A stretch of DNA of 64,000 nucleotides from Planctomycetota bacterium (GCA_028281765.1 JANQJF010000044.1:94928-158927), one strand, 5' to 3'; shown: positions 27,757 through 37,102, numbered from the stretch's first letter. The notes: generated from the sequence alone by a model not told the origin. Translations and numbers: made by a program.

Positions 27757-28929
27757 TCAGGACTCGGCGGACGCCTCTTCGGCATCGTCGCCGCGCCACT
27801 CACCGATTTCGTAGCGCAGCACGCGGCAATCGATCGGCCCGTTGCGAACCGGGTGCTTGCGGCTCGCCTTCAGGCGCATGAACTTGCCTAGCTCCGGGTG
27901 ACCCGAGATCACGTAGGCCGTGCTATTGGGGCATTCCCGGCGCAGGAAGTCGCCGAGATCGCGCCACGACAGTTCGTGATCCCTCTTGCCGATGCGCTCG
28001 CCGTATGGCGGGTTGCAGATCACGATCGACGGCCGCTCCGCCGGGTGAAACTGATCGAGCCGCGCGTGGTGCACGTGGATCCGATCCCGGAGCCCCGCGA
28101 GCTGGATCGACTCACGCGCAATCGCGATCGCGCCGGGATGCCGGTCCGCGACTTCGATCCGCGGAATGTCGGCCATGCGCATGCGCTTGAACGCCTCGTT
28201 GAGAAGCTCGCTCCACGCGTCCGAATCGAAGTCCGGCCACCGCTCGAACGGAAACCGACGCTTGAGGCCCGGCGCGCGGTCCGCGGCGATCCACGCCGCC
28301 TCGATCGCGATCGTCGCCGACCCGCACATCGGATCGCAGAGCGGACTGTTCTTGTCCCACTCCGACATCAGCACGAGCGCGGCAGCTATCGACTCGTTGA
28401 GCGGGCTCTTGACCTGGATCGGCCGGTAGCCGCGCTTGTGCAGGCTCGCGCCCGCGAGATCGCGATACAGCGTCGCCTCGTCCTGCTGCAGGAACAGCTT
28501 TAGCGGCAGATCCGGCTTCTTGACGTTCACGCTCGGCCGGCGACTCGAGCGCTCGCGAAACTGATCGACGATCGCATCCTTCACGCGGAGCGCGGCATAC
28601 TTCGAGTGCCGCATTCCGGAGTCCCGCACCGACGCGTCGACCGCGAGAGTCTGCTCGACCGTCAGGTAGTCGCGCCAGTCGACCGAGCGCACGAAGTCGT
28701 AGAGCGCGTCTTCGTCGGCGGCATGCGCCACCCCGATCCGCTCCTGCAGACGCACGGCGGTGCGCAGCCACAGACCCGCGCGATAACCGAGACGCCGGTC
28801 CCCGACGAATCGCACGCCACCGCGACCGACCTCGACGTCGTCAGCACCGAGTCCACGCAGCTCGTCCGCGAGGACTTCCTCGACGCCGAGCGTGCACGCG
28901 GCGAAGTAGTCGAGACGGGTATCAGTCAC
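27757..28929 (-). CDS. rlmL: 23S rRNA m2G2445 methyltransferase RlmL-like (THUMP + methyltransferase)
   Basis: 390 residues. Residues about 1-165 contain a ferredoxin-like/THUMP region (ALYDFVRSVDW; KPDLPLKLFLQQDEATLYRD) and about 170-385 the UPF0020 methyltransferase domain with CDPMCGSATIAIEAAW (SAM loop) and the catalytic NPPYGERIG. E. coli RlmL carries an additional C-terminal RlmK half that is absent here, as in many bacteria. The start is a GTG overlapping the upstream sulfotransferase stop by 4 nt (GTGA), so translation is coupled. Cytoplasmic rRNA modification. Confidence 0.85.
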   Translation of the reverse strand: MTDTRLDYFAACTLGVEEVLADELRGLGADDVEVGRGGVRFVGDRRLGYRAGLWLRTAVRLQERIGVAHAADEDALYDFVRSVDWRDYLTVEQTLAVDASVRDSGMRHSKYAALRVKDAIVDQFRERSSRRPSVNVKKPDLPLKLFLQQDEATLYRDLAGASLHKRGYRPIQVKSPLNESIAAALVLMSEWDKNSPLCDPMCGSATIAIEAAWIAADRAPGLKRRFPFERWPDFDSDAWSELLNEAFKRMRMADIPRIEVADRHPGAIAIARESIQLAGLRDRIHVHHARLDQFHPAERPSIVICNPPYGERIGKRDHELSWRDLGDFLRRECPNSTAYVISGHPELGKFMRLKASRKHPVRNGPIDCRVLRYEIGEWRGDDAEEASAES

Positions 28930-29675
28930 CGGAAGTACTTTCCTTCGATGTAGTCGACGAACTCGCGATCGAAGCGCGTGATCGAATCCAAGAAGTCCGC
29001 GTCGAACTCGCCGAGCAAGTCGCGCGAACTCGCACCTGCCGACACGTTCTTCGCTTCGGACGGCTCGTAGGGACGGTCGAGCACGTCGGCAATCGACCGC
29101 ATGCTCTGCTCGAACCAGTCGAGGTGCCCGACGAAGTCGAAGTGGCGCTCGACGTTGTCGATCGCCCTCTGAACTTGCTCCTCCCCGATCTCGCCAACTG
29201 GATCGTTCGCCGCGGCGAAGTAGCGCACCGTCGCGTTGTCGAGGTCGAGCAGCCCGATCTCCTCGTAGAGCTGCTTCATGCCGGCCCGCCCTTCACGCAC
29301 CGCATCGGCGACCTGCGCCATCTCCGGACCGGGCAGCGTCTCGGCGTTCGTTACCGCGTAGCGATACCAGGACACGGCGCGCGCTTTGGGTTCGCGCACG
29401 AACCCGAGCCCGCGGCAGCCCTCGCGCACGAACCACTCGCTGTTGAAGTGGTAGTGCCCGAAGAACACGCGAAACGTCGGCAGCAGCCGATGGTGCTCGC
29501 GCACGACCGTCTCGAAGCTGTAGGTGTGCCCGTCGGGCGCTTCCGCGATCGCGCCCGGGTAGATGAAGAGGATCTCGTCCCGCTCGAACGCGTCGGCCAA
29601 CCACGCGCGCACGGTGACGCCCGCGGTCTTCGGCACGTGGATGAAGTAGTGGAGGGGTACGATCGGCGACGTCAT
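28926..29675 (-). CDS. Sulfotransferase family protein
   Basis: 249 residues. HVPKTAGVTVRAWL (about 13-26) is the 5'-phosphosulfate-binding loop and LGFVREPKARAVSWYRYA (about 90-107) the 3'-phosphate-binding segment of PAPS-dependent sulfotransferases. The central region is helical and the C-terminus (DFVGHLDWFEQSM) matches the Sulfotransfer_2 pattern. The acceptor is not evident; carbohydrate is usual. No signal peptide is present, so the enzyme is cytoplasmic or membrane-associated. It overlaps rlmL by 4 nt, an unrelated partner, which suggests economy of space rather than shared function. Confidence 0.8.
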   Translation of the reverse strand: MTSPIVPLHYFIHVPKTAGVTVRAWLADAFERDEILFIYPGAIAEAPDGHTYSFETVVREHHRLLPTFRVFFGHYHFNSEWFVREGCRGLGFVREPKARAVSWYRYAVTNAETLPGPEMAQVADAVREGRAGMKQLYEEIGLLDLDNATVRYFAAANDPVGEIGEEQVQRAIDNVERHFDFVGHLDWFEQSMRSIADVLDRPYEPSEAKNVSAGASSRDLLGEFDADFLDSITRFDREFVDYIEGKYFR

Positions 29676-29768
29676 GCGGAATCGGAGATTGTGCCACCCC
29701 GGCGACCTCGAAGTTACACGCTTGCCGAAATCACCAACGGCCCCATGGGGGCGGCCACTCCGCGCGCT

Positions 29769-29774
29769 TAACCT
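29769..29774 (+). promoter_or_regulatory. -10 box TAACCT, leaderless spacing
   Basis: Seven nt before the GTG at 29782; it supports that start over any longer reading. Confidence 0.4.
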
Positions 29775-29781
29775 CGGACGC

Positions 29782-31443
29782 GTGACTTCATCGCTGCTGA
29801 AACTCGCCTTGGGCGTGCTAATCTTCGCCGGTTCGAACGGAATCGCCACGGCGCAGCACCAGATGCCCCGCAAGTTCGCCAATCGGATCGGCGGGCGCGC
29901 CAAGCTCGAAGAGCCGGTGCGCGCCGCGATCCGCGACGGTCTGGCGTGGTTCGCCGCGCACCAGGAGGACAAGGGCCACTGGGACGCGATGAAGTTCATG
30001 CGGCACGACGACGAGTCGGCGCCGAGCTCGGGCGCCGCGGCCGTGCCGCTGGACGTCGGCGTCACGGGTCTGGCGCTGCTCGCGTTCCTCGCCGACGGCC
30101 AGCTGAAGGGCGGCGAACACGAAGCAACGGTCCGCCGCGGACTCGAGTGGCTGATCGGGCAGCAGTCGAAGAACGGTCGCATCGGCACCGCCGCGCTCAG
30201 CGAGTTCATCTACTGCCACCTGCTGAGCTCCCTCGCCCTCTTCGAGGCGTACGGGCTCAGCGGTGAGACCGCTCTGCGCGCGCCCGCTCAGAAAGCCGTC
30301 GAGTACACACTCGCCCACCGGAACCCGTACAAGGGTTGGCGCTACTTCCCGAAGGACAACGACAGCGACACGTCGGTGACCGCCTGGGCCGCCGCCACGC
30401 TCCTGACGGCACGCGAATGCGGGCTCGCCGCCGACCTGCGCGCCATCGAGGACGCGAACCTGTGGATCACCTCGATGACCGACCCCTTCCTCGGTCGGAC
30501 CGGCTACGTGTCGCGCGGTGCGCGCTCGGCCCGTCTCTCGAAGGACCACGCCAGACAGTACGACCGCGGCGACGGCGAAGCGATGGCCGGCGTGTCGCTG
30601 CTCGTATCGTTCTTCCAGGGCGTCGACCCCACCTGCAATCCGGTCCTCGAGCAGCAGCTCGCGCTGATCGCTACGCTGCCTCCGAAGTGGGACAAGCCAC
30701 ACGTCGACCTCTACTTCTGGTACGGCGCCACCCACGGCATGTGGCTCGCGGGAAACGAACGACGGTGGCAGAAGTGGCGCAAGGCGCTGCACGCGGCGCT
30801 GCTCCCGGCCCAGAGCCAGGGCGGCGCGGAGCGCGGCTCCTGGGATCCGATCGGAGTCTGGGGATCGATCGGCGGACGGATCTACTCGACCGCGCTGTCG
30901 CTGCTGTGCCTTCAGGCCGAGTATCGCTATTCGAGGCTCGGCGACTCGATCGCGTTCCCCAAGACGAAAGCCTTCGGCCCGGTTCGGCGGGCGTGGCAGA
31001 CCCGCAAGTTCGGCTCGCTCGCGCAGCTCATCGAGAAACTCGACGCCGACGAAGCTCTGCCTGCCGAAGAGCGGCGCTGGCTCGACGTCGGCCGTGATGC
31101 CGTCGCGTTCGTCGACGACGGAGCCACGCGCGCCGTGCGTCAGCTCGCGGCCACTCCCGACCCGTTCGCGCAGCTCGAAGGACTCGGCGCGATCGCGAAG
31201 CAGTTCCGCGGCCTGCCCGCCGGAGACCTCGCGGACGAGCGGCTGAAGAAGCTCAAGTCGCAGTCGAAGTGGAAGTCCGAACTGCGGGCCGCCCGCGCGC
31301 TGCACAAAGCCGTCGACAAGTATGACTTCGACAACCGGAAGCACCACGCCAAGCTCGAGAAGGCGCTGACCAAGCTGATCGACAAAGACCCGATCACGGA
31401 CGCCGCGAAGCAGGCGAAGCTCTACATCAAGGAGCTGGACTGA
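29782..31443 (+). CDS. Secreted alpha/alpha-toroid (prenyltransferase/squalene-oxidase-repeat) protein
   Basis: 553 residues. The GTG start opens a signal peptide (about 1-27, ending GIATAQ). The toroid domain covers about 45-400 with repeated helical hairpins; GWRYFPKDNDSDTSVTAWAA (about 183-202) sits where cyclases carry DxDD but has only DSDT. The C-terminal 150 residues are Lys-rich and helical. Fold and export match the gene at 6160, although the two are not close in sequence. A cyclase reaction is doubtful; a structural or binding role in the envelope is possible. Confidence 0.75.
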   Translation: MTSSLLKLALGVLIFAGSNGIATAQHQMPRKFANRIGGRAKLEEPVRAAIRDGLAWFAAHQEDKGHWDAMKFMRHDDESAPSSGAAAVPLDVGVTGLALLAFLADGQLKGGEHEATVRRGLEWLIGQQSKNGRIGTAALSEFIYCHLLSSLALFEAYGLSGETALRAPAQKAVEYTLAHRNPYKGWRYFPKDNDSDTSVTAWAAATLLTARECGLAADLRAIEDANLWITSMTDPFLGRTGYVSRGARSARLSKDHARQYDRGDGEAMAGVSLLVSFFQGVDPTCNPVLEQQLALIATLPPKWDKPHVDLYFWYGATHGMWLAGNERRWQKWRKALHAALLPAQSQGGAERGSWDPIGVWGSIGGRIYSTALSLLCLQAEYRYSRLGDSIAFPKTKAFGPVRRAWQTRKFGSLAQLIEKLDADEALPAEERRWLDVGRDAVAFVDDGATRAVRQLAATPDPFAQLEGLGAIAKQFRGLPAGDLADERLKKLKSQSKWKSELRAARALHKAVDKYDFDNRKHHAKLEKALTKLIDKDPITDAAKQAKLYIKELD

Positions 31444-31927
31444 CGTCTGCCTTGCGGCGCCGCCAGAGCATCCCGATACCGGCCGCGATCGCGATCAGGC
31501 CACCGAACACGATGCCGAGAACCGGCTTCCACGAGGTCATCTTGAGGAGGAACGCGTGGCCCGGCACATCGGGATCCACCCACGCCGTGACCTTGTCGCC
31601 GGGCTGGAAGCGGCCCGACAGCTCTCGCGCCCACGATTTGCTGCCGCTCGTTCCGAGCGGCGTCACGCGGTCGGCGACGTGAGACTTGCCCTCGAGCTCG
31701 AACGTGAACCGCACCACCGGCCGGTAGTGCCGCTCGCGGTTCGTGCCGGTCCCTGACGTCCAGTCCTCCACCGTGCTCGACTCGATCGTCGCCGGCACCT
31801 CGATCGCCCGCTGGATCGCGTCGCGCTCCTGCCAAACGAGCCACCCCGACCACGCGCTGACGAACAGCCCCACGGGCAGGAAGATGCGCAGGGCGCGCGG
31901 AGACGCCAGATCGCGGAAAGATCCCAT
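31427..31927 (-). CDS. DUF3592 membrane protein
   Basis: 166 residues with two membrane segments (about 12-32 and 135-156) enclosing an extracytoplasmic beta domain (about 40-125), the DUF3592 layout: PVRFTFELEGKSH-like strands and PGDKVTAWVDPDVP. The C-terminus is short and basic. Its 3' end overlaps that of the toroid gene by 17 nt (convergent). Function unknown. Confidence 0.7.
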   Translation of the reverse strand: MGSFRDLASPRALRIFLPVGLFVSAWSGWLVWQERDAIQRAIEVPATIESSTVEDWTSGTGTNRERHYRPVVRFTFELEGKSHVADRVTPLGTSGSKSWARELSGRFQPGDKVTAWVDPDVPGHAFLLKMTSWKPVLGIVFGGLIAIAAGIGMLWRRRKADVSPAP

Positions 31928-32066
31928 GTTCGCCTCGCGAGTGGACAGCGTGGGCCCGGGACTGTCACCCGGAGACTGCCGCGCCCGGCCAATTCCGCTC
32001 CATTCGGTTACCGTCTGGGAGCGCCGGGCTACCGCCCGGACCCCTTGGACCCCTGGAGTCGACTCC

Positions 32067-33236
32067 ATGCGCAGGATCGCATTCTTCGTCGTATCCCTGG
32101 TCACGGCACCGCTCGTGGCCGACGAACTCCGACTCACCGACGGACGCACGATCGTCGGCAAGGTCAAAGAAGCCGGCGAAACGCTGATCGTCGAGACCCG
32201 GGACGGCTCGGTCGAGATCGCACTCGCCGACATCGCGTCCCGCCGCACCGAAGCCGAACTCCGTGCCGCACTGAAGAAGCTCGCGAAGAGCAGCGGCAAA
32301 TCCGCGTTCCACCAGCTCGAGCTCGCGAAAACCGCCTTCGAGTGGGGCCTGACGAAGTCGATGTGGGACCACCTCGGCCGATGCCAGAAGCGCCTCGATC
32401 GACGCGTCGAGAAGCGCTACCGCCGCTTCCTCGCCGGACTCGAGCCCGAGGTCTTGCCAGCGAAGTACCGCACGCAGGACACGCGCGGACGCGTGCGCGG
32501 CCTGTGCAAGCAGGTCCGCAAGCACACCAAGGCCGCGCGCCGCGACGCCGTGCTCGAAGTGCTCGTGGGTGAGCCGAACGCCGACCAGTCCCTCGCGTTC
32601 TGCGCACGCCGCGAGTCGTTCCCCGAGCAGCGGCTCGTCGCGCTCCACGCGCTCGCGCGCCGCGGCGCCGCGAGCACTCAGCAGGAGCTGTGCCGATCGA
32701 TCGTCCTCGACAAGGACAAGTCGGTGCGCGTCGCGGTCGCGGACCTGATCCGTGACCATGGCGATGCCCACTCCGCGATTCGTTACCTCGCGCCGGGCTT
32801 CCTCGCCGATCATCCTTCGATTCGCGGTCGCACCGCGCAGGCGTTCGGCTACCTCGCGGACATGGCAGGGGCACCGTACCTCGTCGCGGCCGGTCCCCTC
32901 GCCGGCGTGCGTCGGGCCGACACGGGCAACATCGGCGTCCGCGCGAGCATGTTCCAGATCACGAGCCGCGCCTACATCCGCGACTTCGAAGTCGAGATCG
33001 CCCAGGCCGCGGCCGTCGCGAATCCGGTCATCGGCAACGCGGACAACGGCGTCGTCCTAGACGTCAAGGTCGGCGGCGTGACGTCGATGCGCGGCGCGAT
33101 CGTCGAAGCCTACCGGCGCGCGCTGAAGAAGCTGACGGGAAGCGACCCCGGCAAGAACCCCGCACTGTGGGACGCCTGGTGGGAGAAGCACCGGCCCGGC
33201 AGCGCGCAGGCCCAGGGCCAGCAGAGCGGTAAGTAG
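32067..33236 (+). CDS. Secreted HEAT-repeat protein with N-terminal SHD1-like domain
   Basis: 389 residues. The ATG at 32067 has GGAG 9 nt upstream. The signal peptide (about 1-19, ending VADE) is followed by a short beta domain (LTDGRTIVGKVKEAGETLIV, about 20-55) of the kind found at the front of many exported planctomycete proteins, then a helical region with HEAT-like repeats (about 150-300). There is no enzymatic motif. It converges with the NuoF-like gene with a 4-nt gap. Likely an envelope scaffold. Confidence 0.7.
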   Translation: MRRIAFFVVSLVTAPLVADELRLTDGRTIVGKVKEAGETLIVETRDGSVEIALADIASRRTEAELRAALKKLAKSSGKSAFHQLELAKTAFEWGLTKSMWDHLGRCQKRLDRRVEKRYRRFLAGLEPEVLPAKYRTQDTRGRVRGLCKQVRKHTKAARRDAVLEVLVGEPNADQSLAFCARRESFPEQRLVALHALARRGAASTQQELCRSIVLDKDKSVRVAVADLIRDHGDAHSAIRYLAPGFLADHPSIRGRTAQAFGYLADMAGAPYLVAAGPLAGVRRADTGNIGVRASMFQITSRAYIRDFEVEIAQAAAVANPVIGNADNGVVLDVKVGGVTSMRGAIVEAYRRALKKLTGSDPGKNPALWDAWWEKHRPGSAQAQGQQSGK

Positions 33237-33240
33237 CTCC

Positions 33241-34449
33241 CTACTCGCCGCCGGCCGCCGCGGCGAAGTCAGCCGCGAACAGCTTGACCGCGCTGACGAC
33301 CGGCGCCGCCGCCATCTCGATGAGCGAGCAACGCCCCCTGCCGCGCGCGAACGTCGTGATCTTCTCGATCTGCGCTTCGTAGCCGGGCCCCTTGCCGGCC
33401 TTCACGCCTGCGAGGATGTGCACGAGCTGATTGGTCTCCATGCGGCACGGCGGACACTGACCACACTGTTCGTCCATGAAGAACTGCGCGATGTCGGCGA
33501 CGCGCGAGACGACGTCTTCGCCTTCTTCGATCAACCGCACGCCACCGCAGCCGGGCGAGGATCCGAGCGGACGCAGGGTCTCGTGCGCGATCGCCGTGTC
33601 GAGGTGCTCCGCGCCGAGGAACGCACTCGACATCGCGGGCAAGATCGCGCGCACCGCGCGCCCGCTCTTCGTGCCCCCACCGCATCCTTCGATCAGATCG
33701 CGATAGGTCGCGCCGAACGGGAGCTCGTAGACACCGGGCTCGTTCACCTCGGCACCGAGCGTGAACAGCATCGTGCCCGGACTGTCGGACGTGCCGATCG
33801 CGCGATACGCGTCGGCGCCCTCGCGAACGATGAACGGCACGTGCGCGAGCGTCTCGACATTGTTGACCGTCGTCGGCTTGCCGTGGACTCCGGCCTCACC
33901 GGGGTACGGCGGCTTCTCCTTCGGCTTGCCGGCCCCACCTTCGATCGAGTCGATCGCAGCGGTTTCCTCACCGGCCACGTACGTCGTCGGCGCTCGATGG
34001 ATCTCGATGTCGAATGCGAGCAGCCCTGTATCGCGCAGTTCGGCGAGCGCCTGCTCCGCAGCCGCGATCTGCTCGGCCATGTCCTCGATCAGATAAAGGT
34101 AGCCCTTCGTCGCGCCGGTCGCGAAGCAGCACAGCAGGATCCCCTCGAGGACGGCGTGCGGGTACTTGGCGACGAGATGCTTGTCCTTCTCCGACCCCGG
34201 TTCGTGTTCGCCGCCGTTCGCGACGACGTACTTCTGGTCCGCGACGTTGGCCGCGGCGATCCGCCACTTGCGCGCGGCGGGGAAAGAGGCCCCTCCGCGA
34301 CCGAGAAGACCGGCCTGCTCGACGAGGTCGAGAACGCCATCGGGTCCGAGCTCTTGCGCGCGATTCCACGCAGCGAACCCGCCGGCTTCGCGATACGCGG
34401 CCAGGTCCTGTCGCGGTGCATCCGCGGGTCGGGTCAGCAGGATCTGCAT
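33241..34449 (-). CDS. Orphan NuoF-like NADH-binding flavoprotein (complex I 51-kDa family)
   Basis: 402 residues, near the family length. GRGGASFPAARKW (about 52-64) is the FMN/NADH loop, followed by GEHEPGSEKDKHL. A central SLBB-like region carries VNEPGVYELPFGATYRDLI. The C-terminal 4Fe-4S site is CGQCPPCRMET with a later RCSLIE cysteine. Complex I would need NuoE and NuoG partners; none is adjacent, so it is probably part of a soluble NADH:acceptor reductase. A [2Fe-2S] ferredoxin of the thioredoxin fold, the structural class of NuoE, is encoded at 48801 next to boxB. Gene name left open because it stands alone. Confidence 0.82.
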   Translation of the reverse strand: MQILLTRPADAPRQDLAAYREAGGFAAWNRAQELGPDGVLDLVEQAGLLGRGGASFPAARKWRIAAANVADQKYVVANGGEHEPGSEKDKHLVAKYPHAVLEGILLCCFATGATKGYLYLIEDMAEQIAAAEQALAELRDTGLLAFDIEIHRAPTTYVAGEETAAIDSIEGGAGKPKEKPPYPGEAGVHGKPTTVNNVETLAHVPFIVREGADAYRAIGTSDSPGTMLFTLGAEVNEPGVYELPFGATYRDLIEGCGGGTKSGRAVRAILPAMSSAFLGAEHLDTAIAHETLRPLGSSPGCGGVRLIEEGEDVVSRVADIAQFFMDEQCGQCPPCRMETNQLVHILAGVKAGKGPGYEAQIEKITTFARGRGRCSLIEMAAAPVVSAVKLFAADFAAAAGGE

Positions 34450-34539
34450 GGCTGGAGTCTCGCGAAACGCGGGCGGCGGGTCGAGAAAACTTCGGATCCC
34501 GTGAACGGGAGCACCTCTCCGGCGGCGCACGCCGCGCGC

Positions 34540-34545
34540 TACGAT
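34540..34545 (+). promoter_or_regulatory. -10 box TACGAT, leaderless spacing
   Basis: GCTACGAT with 6 nt to the ATG at 34552 and no Shine-Dalgarno site. Confidence 0.5.
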
Positions 34546-34551
34546 CCCCGC

Positions 34552-37047
34552 ATGCAGCGAGCCCTCCCAGCCCACCTCCTGTGCACCGTGACGAGCCTGC
34601 TCCTCGCGGTGACGAGCGTCGCACAAACGCAGCCGGAGCCTCTCGAGCTAATCGACGTCTTCGATCTCGAATACGCGAGCGACCCCCGCATCTCGCCGGA
34701 CGGCGAGTGGGTCGTCTACGTGCGCAACTTCATGGACGTCATGAAGGACCGCAAGCGCTCGAACCTGTGGATCGCCCGCGCTGACGGATCGGAGCATCGC
34801 GCGCTGACGAGCGGCATTCGCAACGACTCGTCCCCGCGCTGGTCGCCCGACGGCACGCGGCTGCTCTACGTCGCTGCGGCAGACGGCAAGAGTGACCTGA
34901 CGGTGCGTTGGATGGACACGGGCCAGGAGGCCAAGCTCGGTCGGCTTCCCGCTGGGCCGTCCGGACTCAGCTGGTCGCCGAACGGCGATTGGATCGCATT
35001 CTCGATGCACGTCGCACAGCCAGCACGGCAGCTCGCGAAACTGCCGAGCCCCCCGAAGGGTGCGGAGTGGGCCGACAAGCCGATCCTCGTCGACTCCCTG
35101 AGCTGGCGCCGTGACGGCAGCGGCATGGTCAAGCCCGGGTTCTCGCACCTCTTCCTGCTGCCCGCAGAGGGTGGGACGCCGCGACAGGTGACCAACGGCG
35201 ACTTCCATCATCGCGGCGCACCGTCGTGGTCGCCGGACAGTCGCGCGCTCGTGTTCTCCGCGAACCGACGCGAGGACTGGGAGCGACACGGGAGCGACAG
35301 CGAAGTTCACGAGATCGACGTCGCGAGTGGCGAGCTGAAGACGCTGACGCATCGCTACGGACCCGATCGTTCTCCGGCGGTGTCGCCGGACGGCAAACAG
35401 ATCGCGTTCGTCGGCTACGACGATCGCCAGCAGGGCTACCAGCTGTCTCGTCTCTACGTGATGAATCGAGACGGCTCGGGTGCGCGCGTCGTCAGCAAGA
35501 GCCTGGATCGCAACGTCGGCGCGCCGGTGTGGGACCCTAGCGGGGACGCGGTCTGGTTCGGCTTCGCGGATCAGGGCCACAGCAAGATCGCCCGCATGTC
35601 TCTGGACGGTGCAATGGAGACGCTCGCGGACGATGTCGGCGGCACGACGCTCGGGCGTCCCTACGCGAGTGGCTCGTTCACGGTCACGAAAGACGGACGC
35701 TTCGCGTACACGGCGTGCACGACGCAGCGGCCGTCAGACGTCGCTGTCGGGCAGCGCGGCGGCGATCGGAAGCAGCTGACGAGGCTCAACCGCGACACGC
35801 TCGCGTCGCGAACGCTCGGCCAGGTCGAAGAGCTGTGGTGCAAGTCGTCGCACGACGGCCGGCCGATCCACGGCTGGATCGTGAAACCTCCGGGTTTCGA
35901 CCCCGAGAAGAAGTACCCGTTGCTGCTCGAGATCCACGGCGGTCCGTTCTCGAACTACGGCGCGCGGTTCTCCGCGGAGTGCCAGCTCTACGCTGCGGCG
36001 GGCTACGTCGTGCTCTATACGAACCCGCGCGGCAGCACGAGCTACGGTGAGGAGTTCGGCAACCTGATCCACCACGCGTACCCGGGGCACGACTACGACG
36101 ACCTGATGTCGTGCGTCGACGCGACGATCGAGCGGGGCTACGTCGATCCGGATCGGCTGTTCGTCACCGGCGGGAGCGGCGGCGGCGTGCTCACGGCGTG
36201 GATCGTCGGCAAGACGAAGCGCTTCCGCGCCGCGGTCGTCGCGAAGCCGGTGATCAACTGGTACAGCTTCGCGCTGACGTCGGACGGCCCTGCGTTCTTC
36301 GCGAAGTATTGGTTTCCCGGTCCCCCTTGGGAGCACGCGGAGCACTATCTGAAGCGGTCGCCGATCAGCTACGTCGGCAACATCGAGACGCCGACGATGC
36401 TTCTCACCGGCGAGGAGGATTGGCGCACGCCGATCTCCGAGTCGGAGCAGCTCTACCACGCGCTGAAACTGCGTGAGGTAGAGACGGCACTGGTGCGCAT
36501 TCCCGGGGCTTCGCACGGGATCACGAGTCGCCCGAGTCGGTTGGTCGCGAAGGTGGCGAACGTGCTGGAGTGGTTTCGGCGCTACGACGAGGGCACGGAG
36601 GCGGAGAAGGCCACAGAGGCGATGGCGAACAAGGACGAGGCATCGCGGATCGTCGCGGAGGTCGAGCAGCTGCACGAGTTCTTCGAGGAGTGGTTCAACG
36701 CGACGCTGCCGAAGACGGATGCGGCCTACGCTCGGTTCGAGCGGGTCATGGGCGAGGGCTTCGACATCGTGTCGCCGAACGGCAACAAGACGGCGCGGGC
36801 GCCTCTTCTCGAGGGGCTGCGGAACGCGCACGGCATGCACGCGAAGGCGCCGATCAAGATCTGGATCGAGAACGTCGCGAGTCGCGCGATGGGCAACGGG
36901 AAGTTCAAGGTGAGCTACGAGGAGTGGCAGCAGCTGCCGGGTGAGAAGCCGGCGGGGCGCGCGAGCACCGCGGTGATGCGGCGGCGGAGCGGAATGCCGA
37001 ACGAGCTGGAGTGGCTCGAGGTGCACGAGGTGTGGATCGAGAAGTGA
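34552..37047 (+). CDS. Secreted S9 prolyl-oligopeptidase fused to a C-terminal NTF2/SnoaL-like domain
   Basis: 831 residues. The signal peptide (about 1-25) is followed by a WD/TolB-like beta-propeller (about 35-400; SPDGEWVVYVRNF, SPRWSPDGTRLLYV, SPDGKQIAFVGYD) and an alpha/beta-hydrolase domain (about 420-675) with the nucleophile motif GGSGGG (Ser542), Asp in the EEDWRTP segment and His in GASHGI. From about 690 to the end the chain continues into an NTF2-like domain (LHEFFEEWFNATLPKTDAAY; EGFDIVSPNG), usually a separate small protein. The peptidase part should cleave short peptides in the periplasm. The 37048 repeat element begins directly after its TGA. Confidence 0.85.
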   Translation: MQRALPAHLLCTVTSLLLAVTSVAQTQPEPLELIDVFDLEYASDPRISPDGEWVVYVRNFMDVMKDRKRSNLWIARADGSEHRALTSGIRNDSSPRWSPDGTRLLYVAAADGKSDLTVRWMDTGQEAKLGRLPAGPSGLSWSPNGDWIAFSMHVAQPARQLAKLPSPPKGAEWADKPILVDSLSWRRDGSGMVKPGFSHLFLLPAEGGTPRQVTNGDFHHRGAPSWSPDSRALVFSANRREDWERHGSDSEVHEIDVASGELKTLTHRYGPDRSPAVSPDGKQIAFVGYDDRQQGYQLSRLYVMNRDGSGARVVSKSLDRNVGAPVWDPSGDAVWFGFADQGHSKIARMSLDGAMETLADDVGGTTLGRPYASGSFTVTKDGRFAYTACTTQRPSDVAVGQRGGDRKQLTRLNRDTLASRTLGQVEELWCKSSHDGRPIHGWIVKPPGFDPEKKYPLLLEIHGGPFSNYGARFSAECQLYAAAGYVVLYTNPRGSTSYGEEFGNLIHHAYPGHDYDDLMSCVDATIERGYVDPDRLFVTGGSGGGVLTAWIVGKTKRFRAAVVAKPVINWYSFALTSDGPAFFAKYWFPGPPWEHAEHYLKRSPISYVGNIETPTMLLTGEEDWRTPISESEQLYHALKLREVETALVRIPGASHGITSRPSRLVAKVANVLEWFRRYDEGTEAEKATEAMANKDEASRIVAEVEQLHEFFEEWFNATLPKTDAAYARFERVMGEGFDIVSPNGNKTARAPLLEGLRNAHGMHAKAPIKIWIENVASRAMGNGKFKVSYEEWQQLPGEKPAGRASTAVMRRRSGMPNELEWLEVHEVWIEK

Positions 37048-37102
37048 GTGTTACGCAGGCGTAACGTCGAGTAGTCGGTGTTTAATCAGAGACAAGTGCG
37101 AC
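37048..37102 (+). repeat. 55-bp repeat element, copy A (left end of a 3.3-kb unit)
   Basis: A 16-bp dyad GTTACGCAGGCGTAAC (37050-37065), a 3-nt spacer, then GAGTAGTCGGTG and TTTAATCAGAGAC, ending GTGCGAC. It matches copy B1 (40311-40365, reversed) at 50 of 55 positions. It begins at the base after the stop codon of the S9 gene and overlaps the start of the next gene. GTAGTCG and CGACTAC (to 37105) form a further dyad. Confidence 0.85.
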
